DNA of 64,000 nucleotides from JAPOUP01 sp026708635 (lineage in GTDB: Bacteria > Pseudomonadota > Alphaproteobacteria > Rhodobacterales > Rhodobacteraceae): assembly GCA_965200115.1 (NCBI GenBank), contig OZ241336.1, positions 3,162,001 to 3,226,000 of the forward strand, written 5' to 3'. Position numbers and translations under genes: made by a program. Position 1 is the stretch's first letter. Each line of letters begins with the position of its first letter. The notes below the pieces were generated by a model. The model had not been told where the DNA came from and did not search any database. It worked only from the letters and a program-made list of their open reading frames with translations. This document shows positions 36,041-44,529 of this stretch, piece by piece.

Positions 36041-36536
36041 AATCGGGAGGACGTCAGGTGATCTGGTCTCAGTCGCGGCTGGATGCATCCCCGAAAATCA
36101 CGGTCGCCGGTCATTCCCTATATCTGTATTTCAGCGATGACGGTCATCGGATCGGTATGGATCTAAACGCTCTTGCCCTCGCCTGAAAGGACGAACCGTA
36201 AGCCAGCGCGGAAGCCGAATGCGGACGCCGCGCCGGCGGTTGGACGACACTGGGATCGCCAGACGGGCCGTCGCCGGTCCCGGGATCGCCGTTTAGGGGC
36301 CGGCGACGCAACATTCCATGAACCGCACGCGGGGACCTCTCCAGCACGCTCCGGCCATGTCCGACTGACCCCGATCCCGCCCCGCACCCGAGACCCGGGA
36401 AACCCGGATGACCGTCCGGCCGGAACATTCACGGCGATGGCGTGACGGGCGGTCTCAATGATAAACGCTGGAGTTGTTTTCAATTGGCCGATGCATAAAC
36501 TTGCAATCAGACGCATCCTGATCTTACATTCGGCCG
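36041..36536 (+). other. Gene-free spacer, about 500 bp
   Basis: No intact gene is visible. A short plus-strand stretch right after xseA (36054-36130) translates as SGDLVSVAAGCIP and resembles weakly the conserved core of DUF2093, a small protein often encoded after xseA in this group; this would be a decayed copy at best. The rest shows nothing. Confidence 0.35.
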
Positions 36537-36675
36537 ATGTCGAATCCAATCTTATATCCCCGTTACGCTGAGCGCCGGCTTGTCGAGGCGCTTCAGGATT
36601 CACCGGTCGTTTTGATTCACGGCCCCCGTCAGTGCGGCAAGACAACGCTGGCCCAGATGACCTGTACGCCTAACC
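36537..36675 (+). pseudogene. AAA_14/DUF4143 ATPase, 5' part, cut by an IS
   Basis: The first 46 codons encode the N-terminus of an AAA_14 ATPase with an intact Walker A (HGPRQCGKTTLAQM, about residues 28-41). At codon 47 the gene is interrupted by the element at 36676-38705, after which the frame ends in foreign sequence at 36725. The remainder lies at 38714-39894. Joining base 36675 to 38714 (one copy of the 8-bp target repeat) gives an uninterrupted 439-aa protein. Confidence 0.85.
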
Positions 36676-36762
36676 GGAACTTCATCCTGACAGTTTCCCG
36701 TCCACTTCGCGCAAGCCTCTGGTAGGGCTGGGCTTTTCCAAGAGCAGGGATTCGAATTGGAT

Positions 36763-36846
36763 ACGTGTTGCCATGTAAATGCGTGCATTTTGTGTTGACA
36801 TGGCCTTTTCATGTCATATTATGGCCGGAAACGTGTTGCCATGTAA
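36763..36846 (+). repeat. 16-bp direct repeats at the IS left end
   Basis: The sequence acgtgttgccatgtaa occurs at 36763-36778 and again at 36831-36846, flanking the transposase promoter. Thirteen of its bases (tgttgccatgtaa) recur at 38612-38624, across the transposase stop codon. All three copies point the same way and lie inside the element, so they are not its ends; they may be transposase-binding or autoregulatory sites. Confidence 0.75.
36795..36822 (+). promoter_or_regulatory. Transposase promoter (sigma-70 type)
   Basis: A perfect -35 box TTGACA (36795-36800) and a -10 box TATTAT (36817-36822) are separated by 16 bp. Transcription should begin at about 36829-36831, at the edge of the second 16-bp repeat and some 28 bp before the GTG start of the transposase. 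A small palindrome (tgacatg...catgtca) spans the spacer. Confidence 0.65.
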
Positions 36847-36857
36847 GGATCCGGCCC

Positions 36858-38624
36858 GTGGCCCTCAGCGTCGACACCATCCCCAACCGCTCCTCCCCGC
36901 CCGCCGTCCTGCTGCGCGAGGCGTGGCGCGAGGGAAAGCGCGTCCGCAGGCGCACCGTCGCCAACCTGTCGAGGATGCCGCCCGCCCTCGTCGACGCCGT
37001 CCGCGCCGCCCTCGCGGGCGGGGTGACGTTCCCGTCGCCGGGCGCGGCCGTCGCCATCCGCCGGTCGCTGCCGCACGGGCACGTGGCCGCCGTGCTGGGC
37101 ACGCTCCGCGCGCTCGGGCTGGCGCGCGTCCTGGGCCGCAAGGCGGACCGCACGCGGGACCTCGCCGTGGCGGCGGTCGTGGCGCGGGTCGTCGACCCCG
37201 CCTCGAAGCTGGCGACGGCCCGGGCGCTGGACCCGGAGACCGCGTCGACGAGCCTGGGGACCCTGCTGGGGCTCGGCCCCGTCACCGGCAACGAGATGCT
37301 GGGCATGCTCGACTGGCTGCTGAGGCGCCAGCCCTGGATCGAGAAAGGCCTCGCGAACCGCCATCTCAGGGGCGGGAACACGCTGATCCTGTACGACGTG
37401 TCATCAAGCTACCTGGAGGGGCGGCGCTGCCCCCTGGCGGCGTTCGGCCACAACCGCGACGGCAAGAAAGGCAAGCGGCAGATCACCTACGGGCTGCTGT
37501 GCGCCGCGGACGGCTGCCCCGTGGCCGTGGAGGTCTTCCCGGGGAACGCGTCCGACCCTGCCACCGTCTCAAGCCAGGTGGACAGGGTCCGGAAGCGCTT
37601 CGGCGTCGGGCACGTGGCGCTGGTCGGCGACAGGGGGATGATCACCACGGCCCGGATCCGCGGGGACCTGGAGCCGGCGGGGCTCGACTGGATCTCGGCG
37701 CTGAGGACCGCGGACATCCGCAGGCTGCTGAGGGCGGGCCCGTCCGGCGCGCCCGCCCCGCTCGTCCCCGAGGCGCTCGTTCCCGACGCCGTGGCCGAGG
37801 TCACGGGCCCGGACTTTCCCGGCGAGCGGCTTATGGTCTGCCTCAACCCGAGGCTCCGCGAGGAAAGGCGCCGGAAGCGGGAGGACCTGCTCGAGGCCAC
37901 GGAGGAGACGCTCGCCGGCATCGCCGCCGCGGCCGCGCGCCGCAGGCCGGGGCCGGCGAACCGCGACCGGACGATCAGGGCCCTGGGGCGGGAGGCCAAC
38001 CGCCGCAGGGTGGAGAAGCACTTCGACGTCGACGTGCGCGACGGAGGCATGGACTGGGCGCGCAACGCCGACCGGATCGAGGCGGAGGCGCGGCTCGACG
38101 GCGTCTACGTGATCCGCACCAGCCTGAATTCCGCCTCCATGGGCGCGGAGGCGGCGGTGGAGGCCTACAAGTCGCTCGCGGGCGTGGAGCGCGCGTTCCG
38201 GAACGCGAAAACCGACCTGCGGATCCGGCCGGTGCACGTCTACTCGGCCGATCACGTCCGGGCCCACGTGTTCCTCTGCATGCTGGCGCTCCACGTGGAA
38301 TGGCACATGCGCCGCCGCCTCGCGCCGATGCTGTTCGAGGACGACGACCGAGAGGGCGCCCGGGCGCAACGGAACTCCCCGGTGGAGCCCGCGAGGGTCT
38401 CGGAGAGCGCCAGGGCCAAGGCGGCGGACAGGCGCACCCCCGACGGGCTGCCGGTCCACAGCCTGCGCACGCTGCTCGCCGACCTCGGCACGCTGACGCT
38501 GAACGAGGTGACGCTGCCGGGCGCTCCGGACCACGCCTTCCCGCTGCTGGCGACGACGACGGAGCCGCAGCGCCGGGCCTTCGAACTTCTGGACATCGAC
38601 CCCGCCAGGGATGTTGCCATGTAA
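36858..38624 (+). CDS. IS1634-family transposase
   Basis: The 588-aa DDE transposase (from GTG 36858, preceded by aaggat) has catalytic candidates Asp in LILYDVSSSYLEG near 180, Asp in ALVGDRGMITTARI near 258 and Glu in SLAGVERAFRNAKTDLRIRPVHV near 444, the pattern of the IS4/IS1634 group. The open frame reaches back to 36765, but that part lies in the terminal region upstream of the promoter. The codon usage is extremely GC-rich compared with neighbours. A 751-codon frame on the same strand is an overlap artefact. Confidence 0.85.
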   Translation: MALSVDTIPNRSSPPAVLLREAWREGKRVRRRTVANLSRMPPALVDAVRAALAGGVTFPSPGAAVAIRRSLPHGHVAAVLGTLRALGLARVLGRKADRTRDLAVAAVVARVVDPASKLATARALDPETASTSLGTLLGLGPVTGNEMLGMLDWLLRRQPWIEKGLANRHLRGGNTLILYDVSSSYLEGRRCPLAAFGHNRDGKKGKRQITYGLLCAADGCPVAVEVFPGNASDPATVSSQVDRVRKRFGVGHVALVGDRGMITTARIRGDLEPAGLDWISALRTADIRRLLRAGPSGAPAPLVPEALVPDAVAEVTGPDFPGERLMVCLNPRLREERRRKREDLLEATEETLAGIAAAAARRRPGPANRDRTIRALGREANRRRVEKHFDVDVRDGGMDWARNADRIEAEARLDGVYVIRTSLNSASMGAEAAVEAYKSLAGVERAFRNAKTDLRIRPVHVYSADHVRAHVFLCMLALHVEWHMRRRLAPMLFEDDDREGARAQRNSPVEPARVSESARAKAADRRTPDGLPVHSLRTLLADLGTLTLNEVTLPGAPDHAFPLLATTTEPQRRAFELLDIDPARDVAM

Positions 38625-38713
38625 GCGACAGGTTCAAAACCCCGGAATCCGCCTCCGGGCCCTTGAAGCGTTGGGGATTCCTGCGCAAACCCTTCATGAA
38701 GTTCCGCCTAACC

Positions 38714-39894
38714 ATGCCACCCGGGGCGGTAACGGACCCGCATGGGCACACTCGCGGGAAAACCGTGACTACAGGTATTTCAGCTTTGACGATCCGGTCA
38801 CGAGAGACGGCGTCCGGGCTGACCCGACGGGTTTCGTCGCCGACCTGCCGGAGCGCGCAATCCTGGACGAAGTCCAGCGTGTTCCCGAACTATTTGAGGC
38901 TATCAAGATATCCGTGGACCGCCAGCGGGTTCCGGGACGTTTCCTGCTTACGGGCTCAACGAACGTCTTTCTGGTTCCACAATTGTCGGACTCGCTGGCG
39001 GGACGCGTACAGATCGTGCCGTTGCATCCCTTAACGCAGTTTGAGCTTACGGATCATTCAGGTCCGACCCATCCCGAAGCGGACTTCCTAAACGCTTTGT
39101 TCGACGACGGTTTCCCGATGTTCCAGTGCGAGCGTCTCGGAATCCGGCTTGTCGAGAAGGTCGTTGCCGGTGGCTATCCCGCGGCATTGGCGCGTCCGAC
39201 CCCAAGACGCTCGGCGAACTGGTATCGCGACTATGTGGAGGCGCTCGTCCAGCGTGACGCCCGGGACATAACCCGGATCCGTTCGCTCAACGTGCTGCCA
39301 AGGCTTCTTCGCGCCGCGGCCGCCCACACGGCCCAGCTCTTCAACCTCAGCGATCTGGCCTCCCCATTCGAACTCAGTCGGCCGTCTATCGGGGATTATA
39401 TCACGCTCCTCGAGAGGCTTTTCCTACTGGAACGCCTCCCCGCCTGGCATGACAACCGACTGAAGCGGCTGGTCAAGAGCCCGAAGTTACATCTCACCGA
39501 TACGGGCCTTGCGACAGCTTTGCTCGGCACCGACCCCAGGGCGCTGGCGGGAGAAAGAAAACTCTTGGGACAGCTCGTGGAAACATTCGCGTTTCAGGAA
39601 CTGCGAAGACAGGCCAGTTGGCGGGACGCTCCCGCCGAATTCTTCCATTTTCGGGACAAGGATGGCACCGAAACGGATATCGTGATTGAGCGGGCCTCCG
39701 GCGCTGTCGCCGGCGTGGAAATCAAGGCGGCCGCGTCGGTGAGTTCAAGAGACTTTCGTGGACTGCGCAGACTCCAAAGGGCAGCCGGCAGCCGTTTTGT
39801 CCGCGGCGTAGTACTCTATGACGGTGAAGCCAGCATCCCGTTTGGCGATCGCTTCCACGCGGTTCCAATGTCCCGTTTGTGGAAAATGCCGTGA
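38714..39894 (+). pseudogene. AAA_14/DUF4143 ATPase, 3' part
   Basis: This is the continuation of the gene begun at 36537. It reads in frame through YRYFSFDDPVTRDG, Walker B-like PERAILDEVQRVPELF, GRFLLTGSTNVFLVPQLSDSLAGR and the DUF4143 C-terminal domain (DRNARDITR-like RDARDITRIRSLN, KLHLTDTGLATALLG, FHFRDKDGTETDIVIE). Such ATPases, common on accessory DNA, have no well-defined role. Apart from the IS insertion the gene is intact, with no stops or shifts. Confidence 0.85.
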
Positions 39895-40223
39895 GCGTCC
39901 ACACCCGTCTTGGCCGAGGCGCGTCGGGTGTGTGCGCCGGGCACGGGCTGGGGTCGCAACAGGCTTGCCGCATTCCTCATAACCGGGCCGTACCCGGCAT
40001 ACGGTTTGCCTGCGCTCGACACCGGTCGCGCCGCGCTTTCCGACAGCAATCATTTTGCCACAACCGTTCAAAATCGGACCACACGCTGCCCCGGCGCAAA
40101 TCCGGCCAAACAGCGCCAATTACCCCGACGCCCGCCATGTTCACTACATCTCTGAAAGGAGGACGTTTTGAACCAACTTTCGCTCCCCGGATAGTCCGTA
40201 AGCTCGGAAAAACCTTACGGAGT
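39895..40223 (+). other. Gene-free spacer, 329 bp
   Basis: Between the ATPase stop and the next insertion sequence I see no coding sequence on either strand and no convincing regulatory structure. Confidence 0.5.
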
Positions 40224-41272
40224 GAGCCTCTTGCACAATTATCGCGGTTCCGGCGGCCGTGGCCAGCCTCCGGCGTCCGCCGGGGCGCCTGAGCCGGGCG
40301 CGGCGGGCGTCCGGGGCGTCCCGGCGCGCCGAAGTGTGGCGGAATGTCGCATTCCGTCGCCCGGCGGGCGCCGTCCGCGCATGCCCGGCCGCGCCGTCCC
40401 GTTCCGGGGCGGCGTCGGCGGCGGACGGTGGTGCCGGAACCGGCGGCGTCAGATCGTGAGCCGCATCAGCCGGTCGACCGTCAGGGCCAGCACGCCGAAC
40501 ATGAGGTGGCAGGCCACCTTGGCGTGCCCGCGCACGCGGACATGGCGTCCCCCGTACGAGTCCTTGAGGGCGGAGTTGACCCGCTCCACGCTCGACCGCC
40601 GCCGGTGGCGCACGCGGTCGTGGCGGACGTGGCCCGCCCTGCGCTGGGCCAAGGCCTCCCCGGCCAGACGCTCCCCCAGCGCCGCGTCGCGGCGGGGGTT
40701 GGCGTCGATGATCGCCACCCGCCCCGCCATGCGGGCGTGGGCGCCGATCTCCCGGGAGTCGCAGGCCGCGTCCATGAGTTCGTAGCGGTGGTCGACGCGT
40801 TCCCCCGTCATCCTCGCCAGCGGGATCGCGGCCTGGCTGTCGTGCGGCGACGCCGAGGTGAGGACGCGGCTGACGGGGATATCGCCGTCCGCCGCGTCGA
40901 TATGGAGCCTGTAGCCGCGCCAGCTTTCTTTGCACCCCTTCGCGTTCCGGTCGGCGGGCGGGTGCCCGACGCCCCGGTGGTCGTAATGGAGATGCCGCTC
41001 CACGGGCGCCAGGTCCAGCACGGCGACGAACCGGCGGTGCGTCCGGCCCAGCGGACCGACCCCATCGGCGAGAAACGGGAAAAGTTCCCCCTGGAACCGG
41101 TGCCGGGCGTCTGATACGAACTCCCCCAAGGACATGGGGCCGTCTCCCCGTCTGTAGTGGTTTCGTCACCGTCATCATACCGGATGGACGGCTCCATATC
41201 CAGGCCAGCCAGTCAAAAAATGCCCGTTTTCAGGGAGAAACCCGCTCAACCGCGGAGTTCTGCAAGAGGCTC
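40224..41272 (-). mobile_element. Insertion sequence with DDE transposase
   Basis: The element is bounded by inverted repeats: gagcctcttgca at 40224-40235 and its complement tgcaagaggctc at 41261-41272. Beyond these 12 bases the ends stay partly similar. I see no clear target duplication (flanks agt and tac). Its transposase is on the minus strand. A 300-bp copy of its 3' end lies at 43303-43602 and a more diverged end at 60022. Confidence 0.8.
40449..41135 (-). CDS. DDE transposase (IS4/IS5 superfamily, family not resolved)
   Basis: The 228-aa protein has catalytic candidates Asp in RLHIDAADGDIPV near 76, Asp in RYELMDAACDS near 121 and Glu in RRSSVERVNSALKDSYGGRH near 184, followed by a hydrophobic C-terminal segment GVLALTVDRLMRL. 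An ATG with ggggag upstream at 41135 opens the frame; another frame starts at 41197 (MEPSIRYDDGDE) and could supply an N-terminus by frameshifting. The element looks intact. Confidence 0.75.
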   Translation of the reverse strand: MSLGEFVSDARHRFQGELFPFLADGVGPLGRTHRRFVAVLDLAPVERHLHYDHRGVGHPPADRNAKGCKESWRGYRLHIDAADGDIPVSRVLTSASPHDSQAAIPLARMTGERVDHRYELMDAACDSREIGAHARMAGRVAIIDANPRRDAALGERLAGEALAQRRAGHVRHDRVRHRRRSSVERVNSALKDSYGGRHVRVRGHAKVACHLMFGVLALTVDRLMRLTI

Positions 41273-41295
41273 TACTAGGTGGCAATATACTAGGT
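41273..41295. promoter_or_regulatory. Direct repeat TACTAGGT, putative XRE operator
   Basis: The octamer tactaggt occurs at 41273-41280 and 41288-41295, one and a half helical turns apart (15 bp), 20-40 bp upstream of the small XRE regulator. This is a plausible autoregulatory site; the first copy touches the end of the adjacent IS. Confidence 0.4.
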
Positions 41296-41314
41296 ATTCG
41301 GGCTGCCTTTCGCC

Positions 41315-41524
41315 ATGAATCTGAGGCGGATCGTAGCTCGAAATCTCAAGTACTTGCGGCAGGAAAAGGGGATGTCGCAAGAAGAGCTTGCCGACCGTGC
41401 GGAGATTAACCGTAACTATGTCGGAATGGTGGAGCGCTCGGAAAACGCCGCAACAGTGGATATGCTGGAAAAGTTCGCCAAGGCGCTTGGCGCGAAACCT
41501 GTCGATTTCTTTCGGGAGGAATAG
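41315..41524 (+). CDS. Small XRE-family regulator
   Basis: The 69-aa protein is essentially a single helix-turn-helix (MSQEELADRAEINRNYVGMVERSENAATVDMLEKFAKALG), like controller proteins of restriction-modification systems and small phage repressors. No restriction gene is adjacent now; the AbiE operon follows 117 bp later. It may be an orphan left from a lost system. Confidence 0.85.
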   Translation: MNLRRIVARNLKYLRQEKGMSQEELADRAEINRNYVGMVERSENAATVDMLEKFAKALGAKPVDFFREE

Positions 41525-41593
41525 GCCATCACGCGACGGCTTTGTTTAGAAGCAACCCGGTCGGGCTTTTTTGCTTTCCCCGCAGGCGAGTTT

Positions 41594-41640
41594 GTGACAA
41601 AACGTCGGAAGTTAGGACGTAACAACCGACGTTTTGTCAC
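41594..41640. promoter_or_regulatory. Perfect 15-bp inverted repeat abutting abiEi
   Basis: gtgacaaaacgtcgg (41594-41608) and its exact complement ccgacgttttgtcac (41626-41640) are separated by 17 bp and end directly before the ATG of the AbiEi-like antitoxin. AbiEi proteins are known to bind inverted repeats in their own promoter and repress it cooperatively, so this is a strong operator candidate. The absence of a ribosome site between it and the ATG suggests a leaderless or nearly leaderless message. Confidence 0.75.
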
Positions 41641-42267
41641 ATGGCCGCTACAGCCGAGATATCGCAGAGAGATCGGGCCGTCGAGCTTCTCAAGGAGCGC
41701 GGTGCCATGCGTCGCATCGAGCTAAGCGATGCCGGAGTCCATCCGGAAACACTTTCGCGGCTAGTGGAGGAGGGCATCCTCACCCGCGTCTCCCGTGGCC
41801 TCTATCGGCTCACCGACGCCGACATCACAGCGCCACATGACCTCGCGGAGGTCGCGAAGCTCGTACCGAAAGGGGTCATCTGCCTTATCTCCGCCCTCCA
41901 GTTTCATGAGCTGACGCTTCAGACGCCGAGCCGAGTCTGGCTCGCCATAGGACCGAAGGCGCGAAAGCCCAAGATCGAATTCCCCCAAACCCGCGTCGTG
42001 CGGTTCGGGGAGCAAGCGCTTTCGCTCGGCGTGCAAACCCACACCATCGACGGCGTGTCGGTGCCAATTTTCGATCCAGCCAAGACAGTGGTGGACTGCT
42101 TTCGGTTCAGGAAGCTGGTCGGTTTCGACGTTGCGCTTGAGGGTCTGCACAATGTCATAAGGTCAGGCAAGGCCAAACCGGCGGAGATCGTTCAATATGC
42201 CCGGGACACCCGTATATGGTCGGTTCTGCGGCCCTATCTCGAAACGGTGGTCGCCGATGGCGCGTGA
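41641..42267 (+). CDS. AbiEi-type antitoxin (type IV toxin-antitoxin)
   Basis: The 208-aa protein has an N-terminal winged-helix segment (ELLKERGAMRRIELSDAGVHPETLSRLVEEGILTRVSRGLYRL) and the AbiEi C-terminal domain (KGVICLISALQFHELT, then VPIFDPAKTVVDCFRFR). It should repress the operon and counter the nucleotidyltransferase toxin encoded next, whose start overlaps its end by 11 bp. It appears intact, although its toxin is broken. Confidence 0.88.
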   Translation: MAATAEISQRDRAVELLKERGAMRRIELSDAGVHPETLSRLVEEGILTRVSRGLYRLTDADITAPHDLAEVAKLVPKGVICLISALQFHELTLQTPSRVWLAIGPKARKPKIEFPQTRVVRFGEQALSLGVQTHTIDGVSVPIFDPAKTVVDCFRFRKLVGFDVALEGLHNVIRSGKAKPAEIVQYARDTRIWSVLRPYLETVVADGA

Positions 42268-43179
42268 AGTGACGAATATCGCTGCTTCGGTGCGTGCGCG
42301 GCTTCAAAACATCGCCAAGGAGAAGCAGGCGAATTTCCAGCGCATGCTGACGCGCTATGCCCTGGAACGACTTCTCTTTCGCTTAAGCATTTCCCCACAC
42401 AAAGATCACTTCATTCTGAAGGGGGCGATGCTCTACGCTGCCTGGCTCGAAGACCCGTTCCGAACGACGCGCGACCTAGATCTTCTTTCTTTCGGTGATC
42501 GCGAGGCCGAGCGCCTTGTCGCGACCTTCCGCGACATTTGCTTTCAAGCGGTTGACGAAGATTGATTGAACTTTGATGCGGAGCACATCGTTGCTGAACC
42601 GATTCGCGACGATCAAACGTATGGAGACCTTCGGCTACGCACATCGGCACGCCTCGGTGCCGCCGTCATCCCGATCCAGATCGATATCGGTTTTGGCGAT
42701 GTCGTGACGCCTGATCCATCGGAGCTCGAATACCCAGTTCTTCTCGACCAGCCAGTGCCCATACTCAACGCCTATCCGCGTGAAACCGTGGCCGCCGAGA
42801 AGTTCGAAGCAATGGTGGTGCTCGACCTGGCAAATAGCCGGATGAAAGATTTTTACGACCTTCTCGCGATGTCGAGGCTCTTCACATTAAAGGCGCGACG
42901 CTCGCCGCGGCGATCCGTGCCACATTCAAGAGGCGCGCGACTCCGGTCCCACGCGAACATCCACCCTCTTTAACCGGCGCCTTCTCGGACGACCCACAAA
43001 AGGTACGGCAATGGCGATCCTTCCTCGCCCGCGAGCCGCTACTCATTGACGAACCTGAATTGCCCACCGTCATTCGCGAGATCGGTGACTTCATTATGCC
43101 GGCGGCTCATGGAGCCATCGACTACGGTCAAATGCCAGGCTGTTGGGCTCCGGACGGTGGCTGGAGACCCGCCACATGA
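42257..43179 (+). pseudogene. AbiEii-type nucleotidyltransferase toxin, broken by a stop and a frameshift
   Basis: Codons 1-102 encode an AbiEii N-terminus with the nucleotidyltransferase core (HFILKGAMLYAAWLEDPFRTTRDLDLLSFGD). An in-frame TGA at 42563-42565 interrupts it; the downstream part continues at once with LNFDAEHIVAEPIRDDQTYG, so a GGA-to-TGA change explains it. A second break, a one-base loss near 42889 (after SRLFT), moves the tail (AAIRATFKRRATPVPREHPPSL) into another frame that ends at 43177-43179. Two lesions mean the toxin is dead. The restored stop overlaps the next ATG. Confidence 0.85.
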
Positions 43180-43302
43180 CAGGAGTCAGCCGCGACGCCA
43201 TCTTCATTGGCCACGCCAATCCGGAGGACAATGCGTTTACCGTTTGGCTAGGGGCGCGACTGACCGCGGCCGGCTACGAAGTGTGGGCGGGTGCGGGGGA
43301 AC
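43176..43302 (+). pseudogene. TIR-domain protein, N-terminal fragment cut by an IS remnant
   Basis: From ATG 43176, about 42 codons encode the start of a TIR domain (DAIFIGHANPEDNAFTVWLG, then ARLTAAGYEVWAG), close to bacterial TIR proteins of the FISHANPEDN type that act in anti-phage defence as NAD-consuming enzymes. The match stops where the IS fragment begins at about 43303. The ATG overlaps the stop of the AbiEii frame (ATGA), which suggests that both were once one operon. Confidence 0.7.
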
Positions 43303-43602
43303 CTGAAGGTCGCCTGCCACCTGTTCTTTGGCGTGCTGGCCCTGACGGTCGACCGGCTGATGCGGCTCACCGTCTGACGCCGCCGGTTCCGGCACCACCG
43401 TCCGCCACCGACGCCGCCCCGGAACGGGACGGCGCGCCCGCCCGTGCGCGGACGGCGCCCGACGGGCCAGAATCCGCGACATTCCGCCACACCTGGGCCC
43501 TCCGGTTCGCCCCGGACGCCCGCCGGGACCGGCTCAGGCGCCCCGGCGGAAGCCGAAGGCTGGCCACGGACGCCGGAACCGCGATAATTGTGCAAGAGGC
43601 TC
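43303..43602 (+). mobile_element. 300-bp remnant of the IS found at 40224-41272
   Basis: This segment repeats, in the opposite orientation, the transposase 3' end and terminal repeat of the element at 40224: it encodes the last 20 or so transposase residues (LALTVDRLMRLTV) and finishes with tgcaagaggctc at 43602. Substitutions and small indels separate the two copies. The 5' three-quarters of the element is missing; its loss and the truncation of the TIR gene coincide. Confidence 0.8.
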
Positions 43603-43749
43603 GGAGTGACGGTTGGCGCGGATGCTGAAGTGCGTGGATTGGCGGATACTCGATTGGGAACGAAGATTCTGAAGTCAGGACCGGATAGCGGTCGCTTCCG
43701 GTACGGGTACGGGTTTCCTGAAGCGGCGGCTCAGGCAACCGCCAGTCAT

Positions 43750-44328
43750 TTAGCGCTTTAGGGCCGTATAGTAGTTGGTTCCGCCTTCATCGAGGCAAGT
43801 CTCAACAGGCCGGAGTCCGCAGGCGCTCATCACAGTGCGATAGGCTTCTTCTCCAAGTGACGTTGATGGCAGGCCGGTCAGTATGTCATCCCACGTGCCG
43901 GTTTCGATGGGTGCGGAGAAAAGCAGTCCGCCCCCGGGCCGGAGGGCATTCGCCGCCTTTTCGATCAGCGCGCGCTGATCGCTTTCCGGCAGAAGAAATA
44001 CCAGACCGACGGCGAGGATCCCGTCAAACATGCGATCGAAAAGCGCGCTTGTCTCCGCGGGCTCGCAGGCAATTGTCACGCCTGGCAATCGCCGCCTGAA
44101 TTCGGCGACCAGCGCTTCGGACGCTTCAATCGCGTAAACGTCAAAGCCTGCATTGACGATCGTCGAGGTCAGTGGCGCTCCATTTCCCGCACCTATGTCC
44201 AGGATCGATCCACCGGCGGTCAACGAGGCCAACCAGGAGCTGACGGCCTCGACTCCGATTACGGGCGAGCGCGCTTCGGTAAATTCATCCGCGGCGGCGT
44301 CATAGCCGTTCGAGTGGTCAGCTGGCAA
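43750..44328 (-). CDS. Class I SAM-dependent methyltransferase
   Basis: The 192-aa protein has SAM-binding motif I (SILDIGAGNGAPLT near 41), the acidic strand VYAIEAS near 63 and a FDGILAVGLVFLLPE segment near 99. It is a small Rossmann methyltransferase of unknown substrate. It follows the IS scars and is separated by 200 bp from iolB on the same strand. Confidence 0.8.
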   Translation of the reverse strand: MPADHSNGYDAAADEFTEARSPVIGVEAVSSWLASLTAGGSILDIGAGNGAPLTSTIVNAGFDVYAIEASEALVAEFRRRLPGVTIACEPAETSALFDRMFDGILAVGLVFLLPESDQRALIEKAANALRPGGGLLFSAPIETGTWDDILTGLPSTSLGEEAYRTVMSACGLRPVETCLDEGGTNYYTALKR

Positions 44329-44529
44329 AATTCCTCCGAATGTTTATGGCCGTATTGGTCCAGCCATATCATGGGTCACGGATGAGCGCTTTGGGCATTC
44401 GACCGTCGCTTCGATCACAAGACCACTCGGGATTTGGATTTCCCCGTGCGTGCAAAGCCCGTCGGCACAATGGAAACTGTCCTCGTGATCACGGACGATG
44501 ATAAAGGCGCGCGGGCCGCGCCCGGCCCC

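Larger units (their letters stand above)
36676..38705 (+). mobile_element. IS1634-type insertion sequence, complete with 8-bp target duplication
   Basis: The element is bounded by 10-bp inverted repeats, ggaacttcat (36676-36685) and its complement atgaagttcc (38696-38705). The flanks carry the identical octamer gcctaacc at 36668-36675 and 38706-38713, a target-site duplication. Since the inverted ends could be extended by one base, the duplication could also be read as six bases. The element encodes a single DDE transposase and has a strong promoter. Complete ends and a perfect duplication suggest a recent insertion, in contrast to the decayed elements elsewhere. Confidence 0.85.

Noticed and set aside
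36054..36130. Possible decayed DUF2093 gene after xseA
   Set aside because: Only about a dozen weakly matching residues; too little to annotate as a pseudogene.
36779..39034. 751-codon open frame over the IS1634 transposase
   Set aside because: It is an Arg/Gly/Pro-rich shadow in another frame of the real transposase, caused by very high GC content.
40144..41178. 344-codon minus-strand frame over the second IS
   Set aside because: Low-complexity Arg/Pro/Gly translation; the DDE residues are in the 40449-41135 frame.
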